Below, one piece after another: positions 49,174 through 62,300 of a DNA stretch of 64,000 nucleotides; positions within the stretch are counted from its first letter, which is position 1; each line of letters opens with the position of its first letter. Position numbers and translations under genes: made by a program. The DNA is taken from positions 5,111,579-5,175,578 of the forward strand of contig CM059975.1 of assembly GCA_030490835.1 (NCBI GenBank). The letters run 5' to 3'. Under the pieces are notes generated by a model that saw only the letters and a list, made by a program, of their open reading frames with translations, searched no databases and was not told where the DNA came from. This DNA comes from Annona cherimola. Lineage: Eukaryota > Streptophyta > Magnoliopsida > Magnoliales > Annonaceae.

Positions 49174-49471
49174 TAATAAGTAAAAGTTGTCAAGTTAAAA
49201 CTTTTCAATCTAAAATTTTTCACTTTCCATAACTACCTTATTTTTTAATTATTTCTTCACATTTTTTTATACAACTACCTTACTTTTCAATCATTTATAC
49301 ACAACTACCTTACTTTTCAATCATTTATACACAACTACCAACATAATTAACCTATCTATTTCAACTTTATCTTATCTATTCCTTATCATTACTCCTATCA
49401 TATCACATTGTTTGACAACTTTTATTCTCCACAACTTTTCATCAAAAGTTTTATCCATTCCCAAACACACT
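49174..49471. mobile_element. left-truncated Tourist-like MITE
   Basis: Retains the body (AAAACTTTTCAATCTAAAATT) and a right end CCCAAACACACTC. The left end is missing where it abuts the preceding element. ACTACCTTACTTTTCAATCA is duplicated in tandem near 49280-49340. Confidence 0.55.
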
Positions 49472-49503
49472 CAAAATATAAATAGGCAAAATAGAGAGAT
49501 TAA

Positions 49504-50079
49504 GGGTGTGTTTGGAAAGTTGTAAAACTTTTTATGAAATTTTTTTTATATAAAAGTTGTCAAATTAGTAGAAAATGATATGATATTGTGGGGGGTAATG
49601 ATGAGGAGTAAAGAAAATAAATTTAGGGTGTGTTTGGGAATGGATAAAACTTTTGATGAAAAGTTTTAGAGATAAGAAGTTGTCAAATGATGTGATATAA
49701 TAGGGGTAATAATGAGGAATAAATAGGATAAAATTGAAATAGATAGGTTTGTTGTGTTGGTAGTTGTGTAGAAATGATTGAAAAGTAGGGTAGTTGTATA
49801 GAAAAATGTGAAAAAATAATTAAAAAATAGGATAGTTGTGGAGAGTGAAAGGTTTTAGATTGAAAAGTTTTAAATTGACAACTTTTTGATGTTGCCAAAC
49901 ACACCCTTAAAATAAATAGGTTAGTTGTATTAGTAGTTGTGTAGAAATGATTGAAAAGTAAGGTTGTTGTATAGAAAAATGTGTAAAAAATAATTTAAAA
50001 AAGAGTAGTTATAAAGAATGAAAAGTTTTATATTGAAAAGTTTTAACTTGACAACTTTTATAAATTGCCAAACACACCC
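49504..50079. mobile_element. Tourist-like MITE split by a second Tourist-like MITE
   Basis: The outer element (GGGTGTGTTTGGAAAG ... CCAAACACACCC) is flanked by TAA at 49501-49503 and 50080-50082. The inner element (49626-49906) is flanked by TTA at 49623-49625 and 49907-49909. Setting aside the inner one with one TTA restores the family's usual AAATTAAAATAAATAGG region. This cluster ends 270 bases before the cyclin start codon. Confidence 0.8.
49626..49906. mobile_element. inner Tourist-like MITE of the nested pair
   Basis: Ends GGGTGTGTTTGGGAATGG and GCCAAACACACCC, TTA duplicated, 281 bases, well preserved. It is younger than the element it interrupts. Confidence 0.8.
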
Positions 50080-50349
50080 TAAAATACAAAAATGCCAAAA
50101 GGCAGCATTCTACTTACTGACTGTAATAAAAAGGGCGGGCTCGGCGGTCTGTTCGCATTTTGAAATCTGAACTCTGAAGGGAAGACGCCACTCTTGCTGC
50201 TGCTCCGCAGACAAAAGGAAAAGAAGGCGGAATGCCATCCATGAAGGCGAGCAGAATTCTTTCTCTGTCTTTCAGTTTCTCCCCCTTACTCCTGTTCTCC
50301 GATTAGCGACGTAACCCTCCGAATTTCGGAATTTCAGGCCAAAACCAGG

Positions 50350-53300
50350 ATGACAGAATCTCTTGTTGATGATCGCCGCCCTTTAAAGAACGGTACGTTC
50401 CTGGCCATCTCTCGTTGATTTGATCCTCTCAGCATTCTCGGTTTTCTATGAATGCTCCGCGCTCTTTCTCCGCGCAGCAGATATGAGAGAAGTGAAGGTG
50501 TATGTGGAGGAGGACAGCAAGAATCTTGTTGCGAAAACCCTGGCCATCAGCAACAGGTACTGCCAAGATCCCCGTAGTTTTCGCTTTCTTTTCCAGTTTT
50601 GGTCTTTTAGGGTTCTGAGATTTATCTCCTTGGAAGATCTAATTATTTATTTTTCATTTCTTTCTGTTTCCCTTTGTTTTGCTCCTAGGACGCTTGCACA
50701 GAAGCCGCTAATGGGGATTAGGTAAATTCCATTGTCAATATCTCGTTCATGATGATGCTTTTGAACTATGCTGTCTTACATGACATTGGTCCAATGATCT
50801 TGCTGGTTTGCCCTGTATTTTGACGGTTGACATATTTCAATTGGTGGACCTGCTCTTAGAGTGGACTCAGAGCCTTCTCCATGCAATAATCCTGGCATTT
50901 GTTTGTGAACCAATATAGGACTCTGGCGAGTAATCTGGCGGTGCAGGTTGCCTGAGAGGTGTTGTTGGTGGATGATTGCATATTTGTTCACCTTAGTTTT
51001 ATTAAAAAATTGTGGTTTTCTGATGGTGGATCCCACTAGACTGGTATCTCTATTGCCAACAGATGAAAGCTTTGGGAAAGGATTCATGGATCAAACATAA
51101 AACTAGAACGGTTAGTCATGTAATGGATGATAAAGTTGGCACTAATGAATTTAATTCCTGATACACGTCATTGAAGTTATTCAATATTACTATCTAGACT
51201 ATGGGTTAATTTAGGTATCTAGAACATGGGTTAGTTTTGGTTGGATATATGATTGACCAAAGTTTTGTGTATTCAATTATCCAAGTGATGGATATTGTTC
51301 AACTATTAAGTGAAAAGATTCAATTGGTTTATTTTTGAAAAATAACTGTCTGCTAATCAGAATTCAGTTTATTTTTTCTTTGAGTCGTCTGGTACCACAT
51401 CACTGGTTGTAGTTCATGGGGATCAAGGTTCGCTAACTTATCAAGTTTCAATTGTATGTGAAGGAAACAAGAAGATGTGAGTTGTTATTTTGATGCTTAT
51501 ATGGTGCTTGCCTTTTTCTATCACAACATGTGGCAGATGGCTTTCATCTAGAAGATTTCCCATCGCATTGATCATGTGAAAAATTTCTACATGACTAGAT
51601 TCCCTGGTCCATGTGAAGGTTCATTTGTGGCAATGAGCCAATCATAACAGATATGTTTTCTTAAAAACATGTCTCAAGACAGTTTATTGGTGATTGAGAT
51701 TTTTGTGATGGATGGCACGATAGCAGTATCTTCTTCGTGTGGCTCTACACTTTGAGACTGAACAATTCCTTTATTGCTTATACATTGCAATCATTAACTT
51801 TTTCTTTTTCTTTCTTCTTCAAATTGAAGGAAATCAGTTCCATCAAATATGATCTTGAGGCAGCATGTAAGTTTTCCTGAAAATTTAGTAAAATTTCACA
51901 ATTGTTATTTTCCCTTGTGTTTGAGAAAACAGAAGTCAGCGTATGATGGGCTTTATATGCTTTTTCCAGGGGAATGATGAAAATGCAGAGGCCAGCGGAA
52001 AACATGATATTTCTGGTGAGTTGTGACTTGTGAGGCTATCATTTTAATTTTGTATTAGTTCAGACATATAATTGTTTGAAGCCGAGATACTGGCACAAAA
52101 ATGAATGACATCAATCTGTCTGGCTCATCTTGATCTCAACCTCATTCAGGTGCCCAAACAAGCACTTCTACTTTAAAATGCAGTTGGGTACACGTCTCCT
52201 ATAGTTTGCATTTCTAGGACTATTTGGAAATTCCTTTGGGTTTCTGAATCTGGAAATATTGTTTTTGATTTAGTTGAATGTAAGGGTGGAAGAAAAGCTT
52301 TAGCTGATGTCAGCAATGTAAAGAGCAACTTGTTAAGAGGACGGATGGGCAATAGTGGATCCAAACCAATGTGAGTAGTGGTTATGTTTATTTATCATTT
52401 TAATAGACAAATTTAGTTCTTTTGGAGAGGGTTGAATGATCTTCTTTATGTACTGCTAGGGATTTTTTTAGTTTTAGGGCATGTTTGTTTAACACAAAGA
52501 CTTTTCAATCTAAAACTTTTCACTATCCACGACTACCTTATTTTGAATTATTTTTTCACATTTTCCTATACAACTATCTTATATTTCATCTACCCATACC
52601 ACTAACCTACCTACTTTAACTTTATTTTCTCCACTCCTCATTATTACTCCTATCATATCACATCATTTCCTTCTAATTTAAAAACTTTTACATAAAAAAT
52701 TTTTCATCCAAAAGTTTTATCACTTTCCAAACACACCCTTAACTGATCTAATCACTGTTAAGTTTCTGTGGTGAGAGGTAAAATCTACTTTGACATGTGT
52801 AAAGAGTTGGATTAGTTGGAAGCGATTGTATTTTAGTAGCAAGTTTAGTCTCCTAACTCACATTAGCAGAAGTCAATCCTTACATTTCTATCAGATGGTG
52901 GCATGATTGATCAATATTATCTTGAATAGTGCTTGCCACTGGATTGCATATGCGCCCAATGTCGAGATTATAATCATGTCCGAATTGAATTGTCCAATGG
53001 TCCTTTTTCTTTATGTTGTTTTATATCTAAGGTTGCTTTTACCTTAATTAAAATTGTCATATGATTTGTCTTGTTTCATTATAGGCGAAAACTTGAAAAT
53101 TCACTTTCTGCAAACATATATGAAAAAAATTTTACTTTTGTAATTGTTAATTCCTGCTGACTGGTGAGCACTTGAAGGTCATATGCATTTCCAATTGGTT
53201 TTTGTTCATTTTTCTTTTGCCTTTCAAATTTACTGGTAGCAAGTTTTTCCTTGAAAATATGAAAGGCCAGAAGGGTGGGCACCATTAGGTTTTGTACACT

Positions 53301-56300
53301 TCTAGTTTTATTTTAGGGGACGTTTGGGAAGATGAAATTTTGTGTGATTGTGGGATGAGGCAGAAAATGTAAAAGGAAATATTTTGGAAAATGTGTGATT
53401 AATAGAAAACGATTGGGGTAGAGTTGGAATAAATAGGTTTGATGGAGGTAGTTGATAAGAAAAATGATTGGAATGTAGGGATAAAAGTGGAAAAAATATC
53501 ATGACTGGCGGAGTTGATAGCTACCTCGGGAAACATGCTCCCACCATTTCCCATGATTTCCCACTTGTAGAGATTACCAAACGGGCCCTTAGTTTTTCTT
53601 ATATTTTTTATATTTTTGTGTTTAATCTTTCTTTCTGAATCCCAATGTTCTCCTTTTGTTGCGTCTTACTTTCTAGCTGAATAGTAAATTTTTTAATGGA
53701 TGTTGCAGGGCTCAAATGCGAAGGAGAAGTACAGATTTTGCTTCCTCATCTAGAAAACCGATATTGGTAGGACCATTTCTGGATCACATACTACCATTTA
53801 TTTCACCTATTTTTGTCCATTTGGTAAAAAAGGTAAAAAAGTGGGGAAAATTTTGAGAAAGTAAGCGTTTGATGTGATATAATAGAGGTAACAGTTAGGA
53901 GTTAAGAGAATAAAGATAGAATAGATAGTACTTGTATGATAAGATGTGCAAAGATTATTGGACTGTAGAGGTGATAATAAAAAAAAGTAAGGTAGGTAGG
54001 TAGTTACAATATCAAATCATATCAAAAGGTGTTTAGGATGAACTGGGAAATTTTTTTTCCCTTTTACCGAATGCCAAATGACACTAACTGATGAGATTGT
54101 ATAAACTTAGTGAAACATGGTTGAATAAAATCTACTCGATAGTTTGTGATTACTCCTTTTGATTTAATATTTGCGTATAAGATTATTAGATATGAGAAAA
54201 GTCTGAAGCCTTAGAGTCTTGTTTGGCAAAGAAATGCCCTGTGTCATTTGTCTTCCACTTGTTCTTGTCCTGACTGTATTCATTTTTATTCCCTATCAAT
54301 TCGTCTATTATTCTTGGTCCGTTGGCCGTTGCCTAAACAATGAGCAGCTGATTTTCTTTGAATCAGGTTGTAAAAAAGGTCAATGATTCTCAGATAACAG
54401 AGTTACATGTACATGACAGTGGTAAATTACTGCTTTCAATTACTCTTAAAGAACTCTCCTCCCAAGTTGTCTTCTTCTTCTTCTTCACCATAATTTGGTT
54501 TGAATTTGGTAGTACCCAGTAAAGGAGATGTTGGCAGTGATCTTAATCTTTCGGAAAAGATTATTGATGATCAATATCTTACAAGTCTTGATGTAAATGT
54601 TGGGTAATAGCTTCTTCCTCATTGAACTTTTCCTCTCACTGAATTTGAAAAGTAAGGAATATTAGAAATCATATGATTTCAAAGCATCCAATTTGCTTTC
54701 TTGCACAGGAAAACTGTGAGCAAGCCTCCTCTAGCAGCACGGTACCGAAAGAATCCTTATGTATTCATTTTGCTTCTATTTTACATGCTTCCATATTATT
54801 TATTAGACAGTTGATGTCATATTTTTTTTTGCTTGTTATTTGGTTTAAAGGAAGTCTGCAGCTTCTCAGAGAATTAATAAGGCATATTCTTTAGGGTAAT
54901 GGATTTTCTGCCTAGCCGGATCTGCTGCTACATTGGTTGCAATTTTAGGATGATATATTGTTTTCATTATGCAGTCCATCAACGTTGGTACGAGGGAAAG
55001 GGCCTTCTTATAAATTGGGTTCCACGAAGGTCAAGGTTTTTTACAAATTTCTCTTGTATCACTAGACCGCTAGAATCCTTGTTGATGTTGGGTAGTTTTG
55101 CTTCTGTTCTAGGTGAACACTGAAAGCTCAATGAAAACAAATGTAAGAAATTCAGAGAAACACATGGAGAAACCTAGTATTTCTGGTGATTCTTCTTGAT
55201 CACCTATTTTTAGTTTCCAAAATTTTTTAAGAATGTCTGGAAGTTAGTATGTAACTATTTTTGGTTTACATTATTCTTTGTGTTTGCTAATATCCCTTAT
55301 TCTATTCATTGAACCTGACAGAAATTAAAACCAGGAGGAAAGCATTGGTGAAAATTACTAGCATGAAGTGCAGAACCCAAACTGGGAATGATTCGAAGCT
55401 AATGTAAGTAAAAGCTGATAGTATGTAATCACTTATGTCTCAAAATCTGTTTGTTCTTTGCTCATTGAAGATTGGACATGTTTTTCACTGATTACATGTC
55501 TAGTGTCATGCCTTGTGTCTGTTTTTCCATTTTTAAAATTAGGAGAAGCCTGAGCTATTTTTTGTTTTTGTTTTTACATCTCAATTTATCTAAGTCTATG
55601 CTTTTTGCAGGAATAAGATTGAGAAGTCTCCTTCCCAACCAAGGTGGAATGGCAGCCTAACATTGTTGTTTTGGCTTCACTTATTTGCCATTTTTTGATA
55701 GGATTTTAAGTTAGACATTTTATTTTGTTGTTGTAGATTTGCATCAGCAAGTCAGAACAAAGCTCTCAATACCTCATCTCGAAAATTGTTGGTACGTGCT
55801 CAGTACTCATATTTAAGCATTCGCATTCTCCACATCATAATAAAATACACGCCGAGTAAAAGAAATAAGTACTTGGCATTAAAATCAACATAGGTTGCAA
55901 TTCTTAAAAAAAATCAACATGGATTTTAAGATTAAAACCAACATAGGTTTGAATGTCCAATTCCTATCCTGACATATTAACACAAAAGTCTTAAATAATT
56001 ATTGCCTGATTCTCATTTTCTAAGATAACATAAGACCTTAGAACTAATTTTCTTATTTCTTGAGGTACTTGATTCTACTTTCTTCCATTGTGACATTGAC
56101 TCTGAATTCAAATTAAGATCCTATTTAATCACTGAAAACAAAAAGGTATGAACTAAAAGCTAAGTAAGCATATAGAATAGAACATGCTTGTATGTGTGAC
56201 CTGCTACTAGTTTCAGTTTTCAGAAATGTGTCATGGTTTGACCACTAAGTTCAAGATTTCAAAATGTGTTACTTGCTTAAGAAAGTGTGTACCACAATTG

Positions 56301-59300
56301 CATGCAAGCGTAAGTGTGTCATATCCCAGTAATGCACATGAGTGCATAGTGTGTTCATGACAAATGCATAAGTTGAAGAACATATACTATAGTGTTTACG
56401 AGAATCGGAATTGTATGTCATATTATGAGAATTTGGATTTGATTTGCCGATTAAAAGTGTTCAAAATAAATAATAAATTTGTTCACTTAAAGAGCTTTTA
56501 GCTCATCCTTTTTTATTTTAGTGTCAAAATAGGATCTCGGTGAGAATTCAAAGCCAATGCCATAGTTATAGTAACCAGAATCGAGTAATCCAAGGAATGA
56601 GAAATTTTAGTTCTACAATTTTATGTTATCAGTAACAATAATTTGAGAATTCTGTATATCTATGTAAGAGTACAATTTGAATGTGTAAACCTCTGTTGTT
56701 TTTAATCTTAACTATGTGGTTTTGTTGCTCAGCATTTATTTTATTATGCTTTTGGGAATCTGAGTGCCTAAGCAGGGGGCACTTACTATTTGACTTGGTA
56801 GAGTTGATGGTAAGTCATAAGCCTCTTTGTGCTACTGCCACCTGGGGGCAACTCAAAGTGCATGATGCCAAGATGTGATGCCCCTCGGAATGGTATCAAA
56901 TTTATGTATGTTCTGAATTAGGAAAAGTGTGCTAAAGTAGTTTGCTGTTCCCTTAAATACTCCTATATTAAATTTGCTGTTCCCTTTACTTGTTGTTTGT
57001 TTGACAATACAGACAAGTAGAAAAATGAGTTCCAAGGCTAGAGTAGCTAGACTGGCATTGAAGTTCAAGGTTGAACCAGGATTAGAGAAGAAATCTATGC
57101 CCAGGATGGTAAACTCTTCCACTGAGGTCCAAGGAGCGAATGTTTCCACAATAGACAAGATTAAACCAGTAATTCCACATGAATTCAATGTAGAGAGGGG
57201 TCCAACTGACAGCAACGAATGCTCAATCCAAAGTGCAATTACAATTACCTCCAAGCCAAAGACAGGCCGTCGAAGGTCTTACACATCCCTGCTGATGGCT
57301 AGATCCAAGGTTTGTGCCAAAAATTGTAAATTTCCTATTTTGCCTGTTTGTGCTTTCTGTACCATGTTGTTCTATTTCCTTTGTATTGATATAGGAGGTC
57401 AACATGAAATGAGCAAACCTATATGGATCATATGTAAATTTCTGTGGAAAGGTGAGGCCACCAAGTTGAATGGATAGAAAAGAGGCAAAGCAAAATATCT
57501 TTGCCTTCTTTACCATGCACATCCCTATTTATATGCTTGCCAACGTGGGATTGTGTGTGAATTTGGCTTTCAAATAAGCTTCATGTGCATAATTCATTTC
57601 ATGAAAATTAGATGGAAAATTCAGCGGAGCACTGATTCGTACTTTGTAAATTTTACAATGGATTTGGTCCACTGTTAAAATTATTACCATCCCCTTTTCA
57701 TAGAATTTGTACCATCTGATGATTAGAATGGTGGCTACTTTTCTACCAGATTATTTGAGTTTGTAAATGTGCCAAGTTATCACATGTTTGTATGAATTTG
57801 TGGAAACCAAGGTTGTGAGTGTGTCTACTTTTCACATATTTTGTTTCAAAACTTCTATGAATGGGAGCAAATGGTCTTTTTTTGGTGGTGCTTATCTAAC
57901 TTCTCTGGCAGGTTTTAGGTGAAACAGCTGGAGTCACCAAGCAGCATGAGCTACCTAGTATTGATGATTCCTCCAATCCCCTAGAAGTAGCAGAATATGT
58001 TGATGACATTTATCAATATTATTGGTTCACAGAGGTGACATGATTATCATTTTTCCTATTTTTTACTGTTGGTTTGTCCATGAAGTCTCCAACTCGAAGC
58101 ATCTATTGTTGGTTGCTGAAGCTTTAGCTTTCAATATTATAACTAAATCATTTTCAGTCATATGGAGGATGAGCATACATGTCATGTTTGTCTCATTGCG
58201 TGGATGTCACTCTACCGCTCACTGTTGTCAAAACCGGACCGGATTGGCTAGTTTAAACAGTTGAACTAGAAGCCAGATGCATGTCCAATTCATTATAACT
58301 GGTTTGGATATATACATTAAAAAATTGGACGAATTTGAGTAGTCTGATCAGTTCAGATATTTTAAGAAAACTAAAATTACATGTTTCATTTCATTTAATG
58401 ATTTTAATCTCCTTTAATTATTGCATTATATTTATGCTTAGTTAATGTGGCTTAGGAAAGATTCTATTTATTTTTTCTCCATATTTTGGTCATTATGGTG
58501 ATAAATTCTAGGCTTAACATATAGTCCTAGAAATTATAAACATCACCAGAGTGCGGACGGGCCCGCTGGTAACTCCGCCAGCTATCTCAGCATTAGTGAG
58601 AGTTTGAGTGGGGGTGTTGGTCCTCCTTGATATTAGATGGAAGTGTCCTTTGAGTTGATAGATGAGAACATATAGTTGTTGGCTTTCAGGAAAAAATTGT
58701 AAGAATGTCTCAGAGCTTGATTGTAAAAGATGTTACTATGGATGTAAAAATATATACCAATTTAAAAAAAATGAATACCAAGGTTTATTAATATTTGAAT
58801 AATTTAACATAATTACATATTTATGAATTATAAATATGTAATGCTGACATCACCAGTTCAAACTAGTTTAATTAATTGGCTAAATCTGTTCAAACTTCAA
58901 ACTAAACCGATCTCTTTCAATGATTCAATCACTGGTTCGGTTCTAACAACATTGCTACCATTGAAAACCTGTTCTCTGAATCTGTTGTCATATCTAAAAC
59001 ACTTGACTCGAGCTGTTGCTGTGAAGGAAAGAATTCTTTCGCCTGACAAAAATGGTAAATTTGACCAAAGTCATAATCGCATGAATAGGTTCCTGTCCCT
59101 TCTATGTTTACCTATTTGCTTTTTCCCTGTTATTCAAAGATAATCCCTCTAAGAAATGTTGATTAGCTCATTGGTGTGTCAACTTCCAAATCCAACTTTC
59201 ATAATCCTCAATTCCATTGTCGCATTAAGAAGGGAGATACATTAGGCAGATTTCTAAGTGTTATGTAGTATTTAGTAAAAAAAAAAATGAATGAAATGCA

Positions 59301-62300
59301 GAAAAATAAAATAAGGCAAAAGAGAAATTATGGTATGGAAAGAGTAGGGTAGTGGATGAAAAATTAGTGACTAGAAAAAAAAAAAGGTTTGAGTAATGGT
59401 TGAAATATTAAATTAGTAGTAGAAAACATATTACCTTTGTTGAAAATGATGAGGATAATGATTTTTTTAGTCTAATCTTTTAAACAGAATTGCTTATCTT
59501 CATCCTTGACTGCATGGTTTGTTTCCATGTCAACCATCCATGCATTGTCATTTGCTTGAGCATTCTGTCTCATTCTGTGATTCATGTGTTTCATTCCATC
59601 ATTGCAATTTCCTGACATAGCATCCAACGTATAAAGCTATCCTCATTTGGACCACTGCCTTCTTAAATATATTTAGCTTACAGATATTCGAATCAATTAA
59701 CAAGATGCTTACTTTTGTGTGTATGATATACTATACAACATGCTTACTTTCAGGTGTATGATATACCATGTCCATTTCCTTCATTTATTTTTTGATTTGG
59801 TTAATGATCACGTTGGTTCTTACTTTCCTAATGGGCTTGTAATGGTAGACTACAAATCCTTCACTGGCGAACTACATGGCAATTCAAACAGAAGTAAATT
59901 TTAGAATGCGAGGGATACTAGTCAACTGGTTAATTGAGGTATGGACATCCAGTGCTTGGTCATTAGTCGCTGCCATTTGTCATCATCATCATAAATTGTT
60001 TTCTATCTATGTTCTGGTCAGCTGCATGGATTCTGTTGGGTCATTTTTTTACAATCATGAACTATGTTTTCAGTAATCTCTATCATATTCATATCTTTGT
60101 TTAATTACTTCTATCTACATTTTTTTTGGGTTTTCCTTTCATTCTTTTATTATCTTCTGTTTGAATAAACTCAACTCTCTTAACTGGTGTCATTTTAGGC
60201 CTCTGTTTAACATGCTTAAAACCACTTTAGCTTATGTTTAGTATAGCGTTTATAACCGGGAAAATCCCAAACCGCTTGCACATTTGCAATAAGCATTAAA
60301 GAGTAGCTTCCCACGAATGTGAAAATTTCCTTAATAGTTGCCTATTTTTAAGTAAATATTACACTTCAGTGCTTCGGAAAACATTCCTGAAATCTTGGAA
60401 AATATTGTTGGCTTGATTCAACATATGGTCAAACAGGCCCTTAGTCTGCTTTCTCATTTTCTTAACTTATTAGCTTCACCTACAGAATATCTTGGATTAC
60501 TTCGTCTCTAGTTTTATCTTTTCTTATTTTCCCGGTCATCATCCACCTTAACATTCTTATTTGTACTATACTCATTTTATGTATATGTTTTTTAACCGCC
60601 AAACATTCTGCCATATATAGTATAGCTGGTCTAATCACTGTCTTATAGAATTTTTCTTTTAATTAACTTGATGATCATATAAAGTTCTGGAAGCATTCCA
60701 CTGTTTCTTCCATCTTGCTTTGATTCTATTTATAATGTTTTTCTTGATTTCTCCATTTTCTTGAACTATTGATCTTAAATAATGGAAGTAATTCTTAATA
60801 CTACTTGGTTTGAAGTCTGGTTCCTCATTTAGGCGCTCGCTACTATTCTAGTTGGATTTTTATGTATTCAGTTTTTGTTTGACTAATTCTAATTGATGTC
60901 ATTATGAATCAAAATAACCATAAATTTTCATTTGCTATTGCAGGTGCATTTCAAGTTTGAATTGATGCCAGAAACACTATTTCTCATGGTAGAATTGCTT
61001 GACAGATATCTTTCTGCCGTTATAATTAAAAAAGACGAAATGCAGTTGGTTGGTCTTACTGCCCTTTTATTAGCCTCTAAATATGAAGATTTTTGGCATC
61101 CAAAGGTTGAGACTGCAGAAGAATCTTTCATCTATGTCTTTACTTTGTTTTTTAAAGACGAAGTGGTTATTTTTATTTCTTTCTATGTAGGTTAAAGATT
61201 TGATTGGCATATCTTCTGATCTGTACACGAGAGGTCAATTGCTTGATATGGTGAGAGTAGTTGCTTTATCTTCTTGGGGGTTCTCAACTATTTAGGTTTA
61301 TATAACCTGACATCTATTCTCAGGAGAAGCTTATTCTTAAGAAGTTGAGTTTCCGTCTCAATGCACCAACTCCCTATGTTTTCATGCTACGATTTCTTAA
61401 AGCTTCTCAAGCAGACAAAAAGGTACGCCATAATGCTATTGAAGTTTGTTTCTGTAGGCAACTCTGTTTAGCAGTTTTCTCCTGTCACATTTCTGTGCAT
61501 ATATAGAGGCTTTTTTTCATAATTCACTTTGCAGATTCTCCTTTCTCGCTCTTCTACATACAGGTCCTTTTTTCATAATTTCACTTAGTGATAATGATAT
61601 CTCAATTGGCAGTGCAGTCCATCAGGCCATTGGCCCAATCTAGTCCATTGCATCTTCCTTCCGTCCCTGTCAACCACTGCTGTCTAGTTTTCTGCATGGG
61701 GACAGTTTGGAAACCAAATAAATTGCCAAATCTAATAATCACGTTACTTAAAATGCCGCTGATTTTTAAAAATCCAAAAAAAAAAAAATTAAAAATCTCC
61801 AAAAATAGTAAAAATTGGTACACATGTTAAATACACCTAGATTAACATTTGTATGAAGAGAGTTTCAAAAAAATATAAAAAAGGGGGTTTTGCAGCGGGG
61901 TGCATTGAACTGCTGCATTGAAACAAGTTCCTAAACAACTTGGCTGAAAAGCTAATCTGTAGTTAATAGTCATGGACTCTTATGCAGAAGTAAAACAAAG
62001 CATCGCTGAAAATTAATTATTTAGAAGTGTTTTTGTCCTGGTTATAATACTTCTGTTCACAGCAGCGGCATGCTGGAAACCTGTTTGGAATAGCTATGGT
62101 CCCATCTCCATATGATTCTCGCACCAAAATAACATTGAGTTCTGATTCTCTCAACCAGTTACACTCCCTGCTAACACACTCTGTGGCATTCTGTTGATTT
62201 CCAGCTTGAACATTTAGCCTTCTACCTCATTGAATTGTGCTTGGTGGAATATGAAGCTCTGGAGTTCAAACCATCTTTATTATGTGCAGCAGCAATTTAC

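Noticed and set aside
52150..52187. Possible extra small cyclin exon between exons 5 and 6
   Set aside because: It has GT-AG-like borders and an open frame, but would end in phase 0, while the following exon needs one carried base. Joining exon 5 directly to 52274 keeps the frame.
56853..57522. Minus-strand open frames of 133 and 99 codons
   Set aside because: They lie opposite cyclin exon 17, whose plus-strand frame continues correctly into the neighbouring exons.
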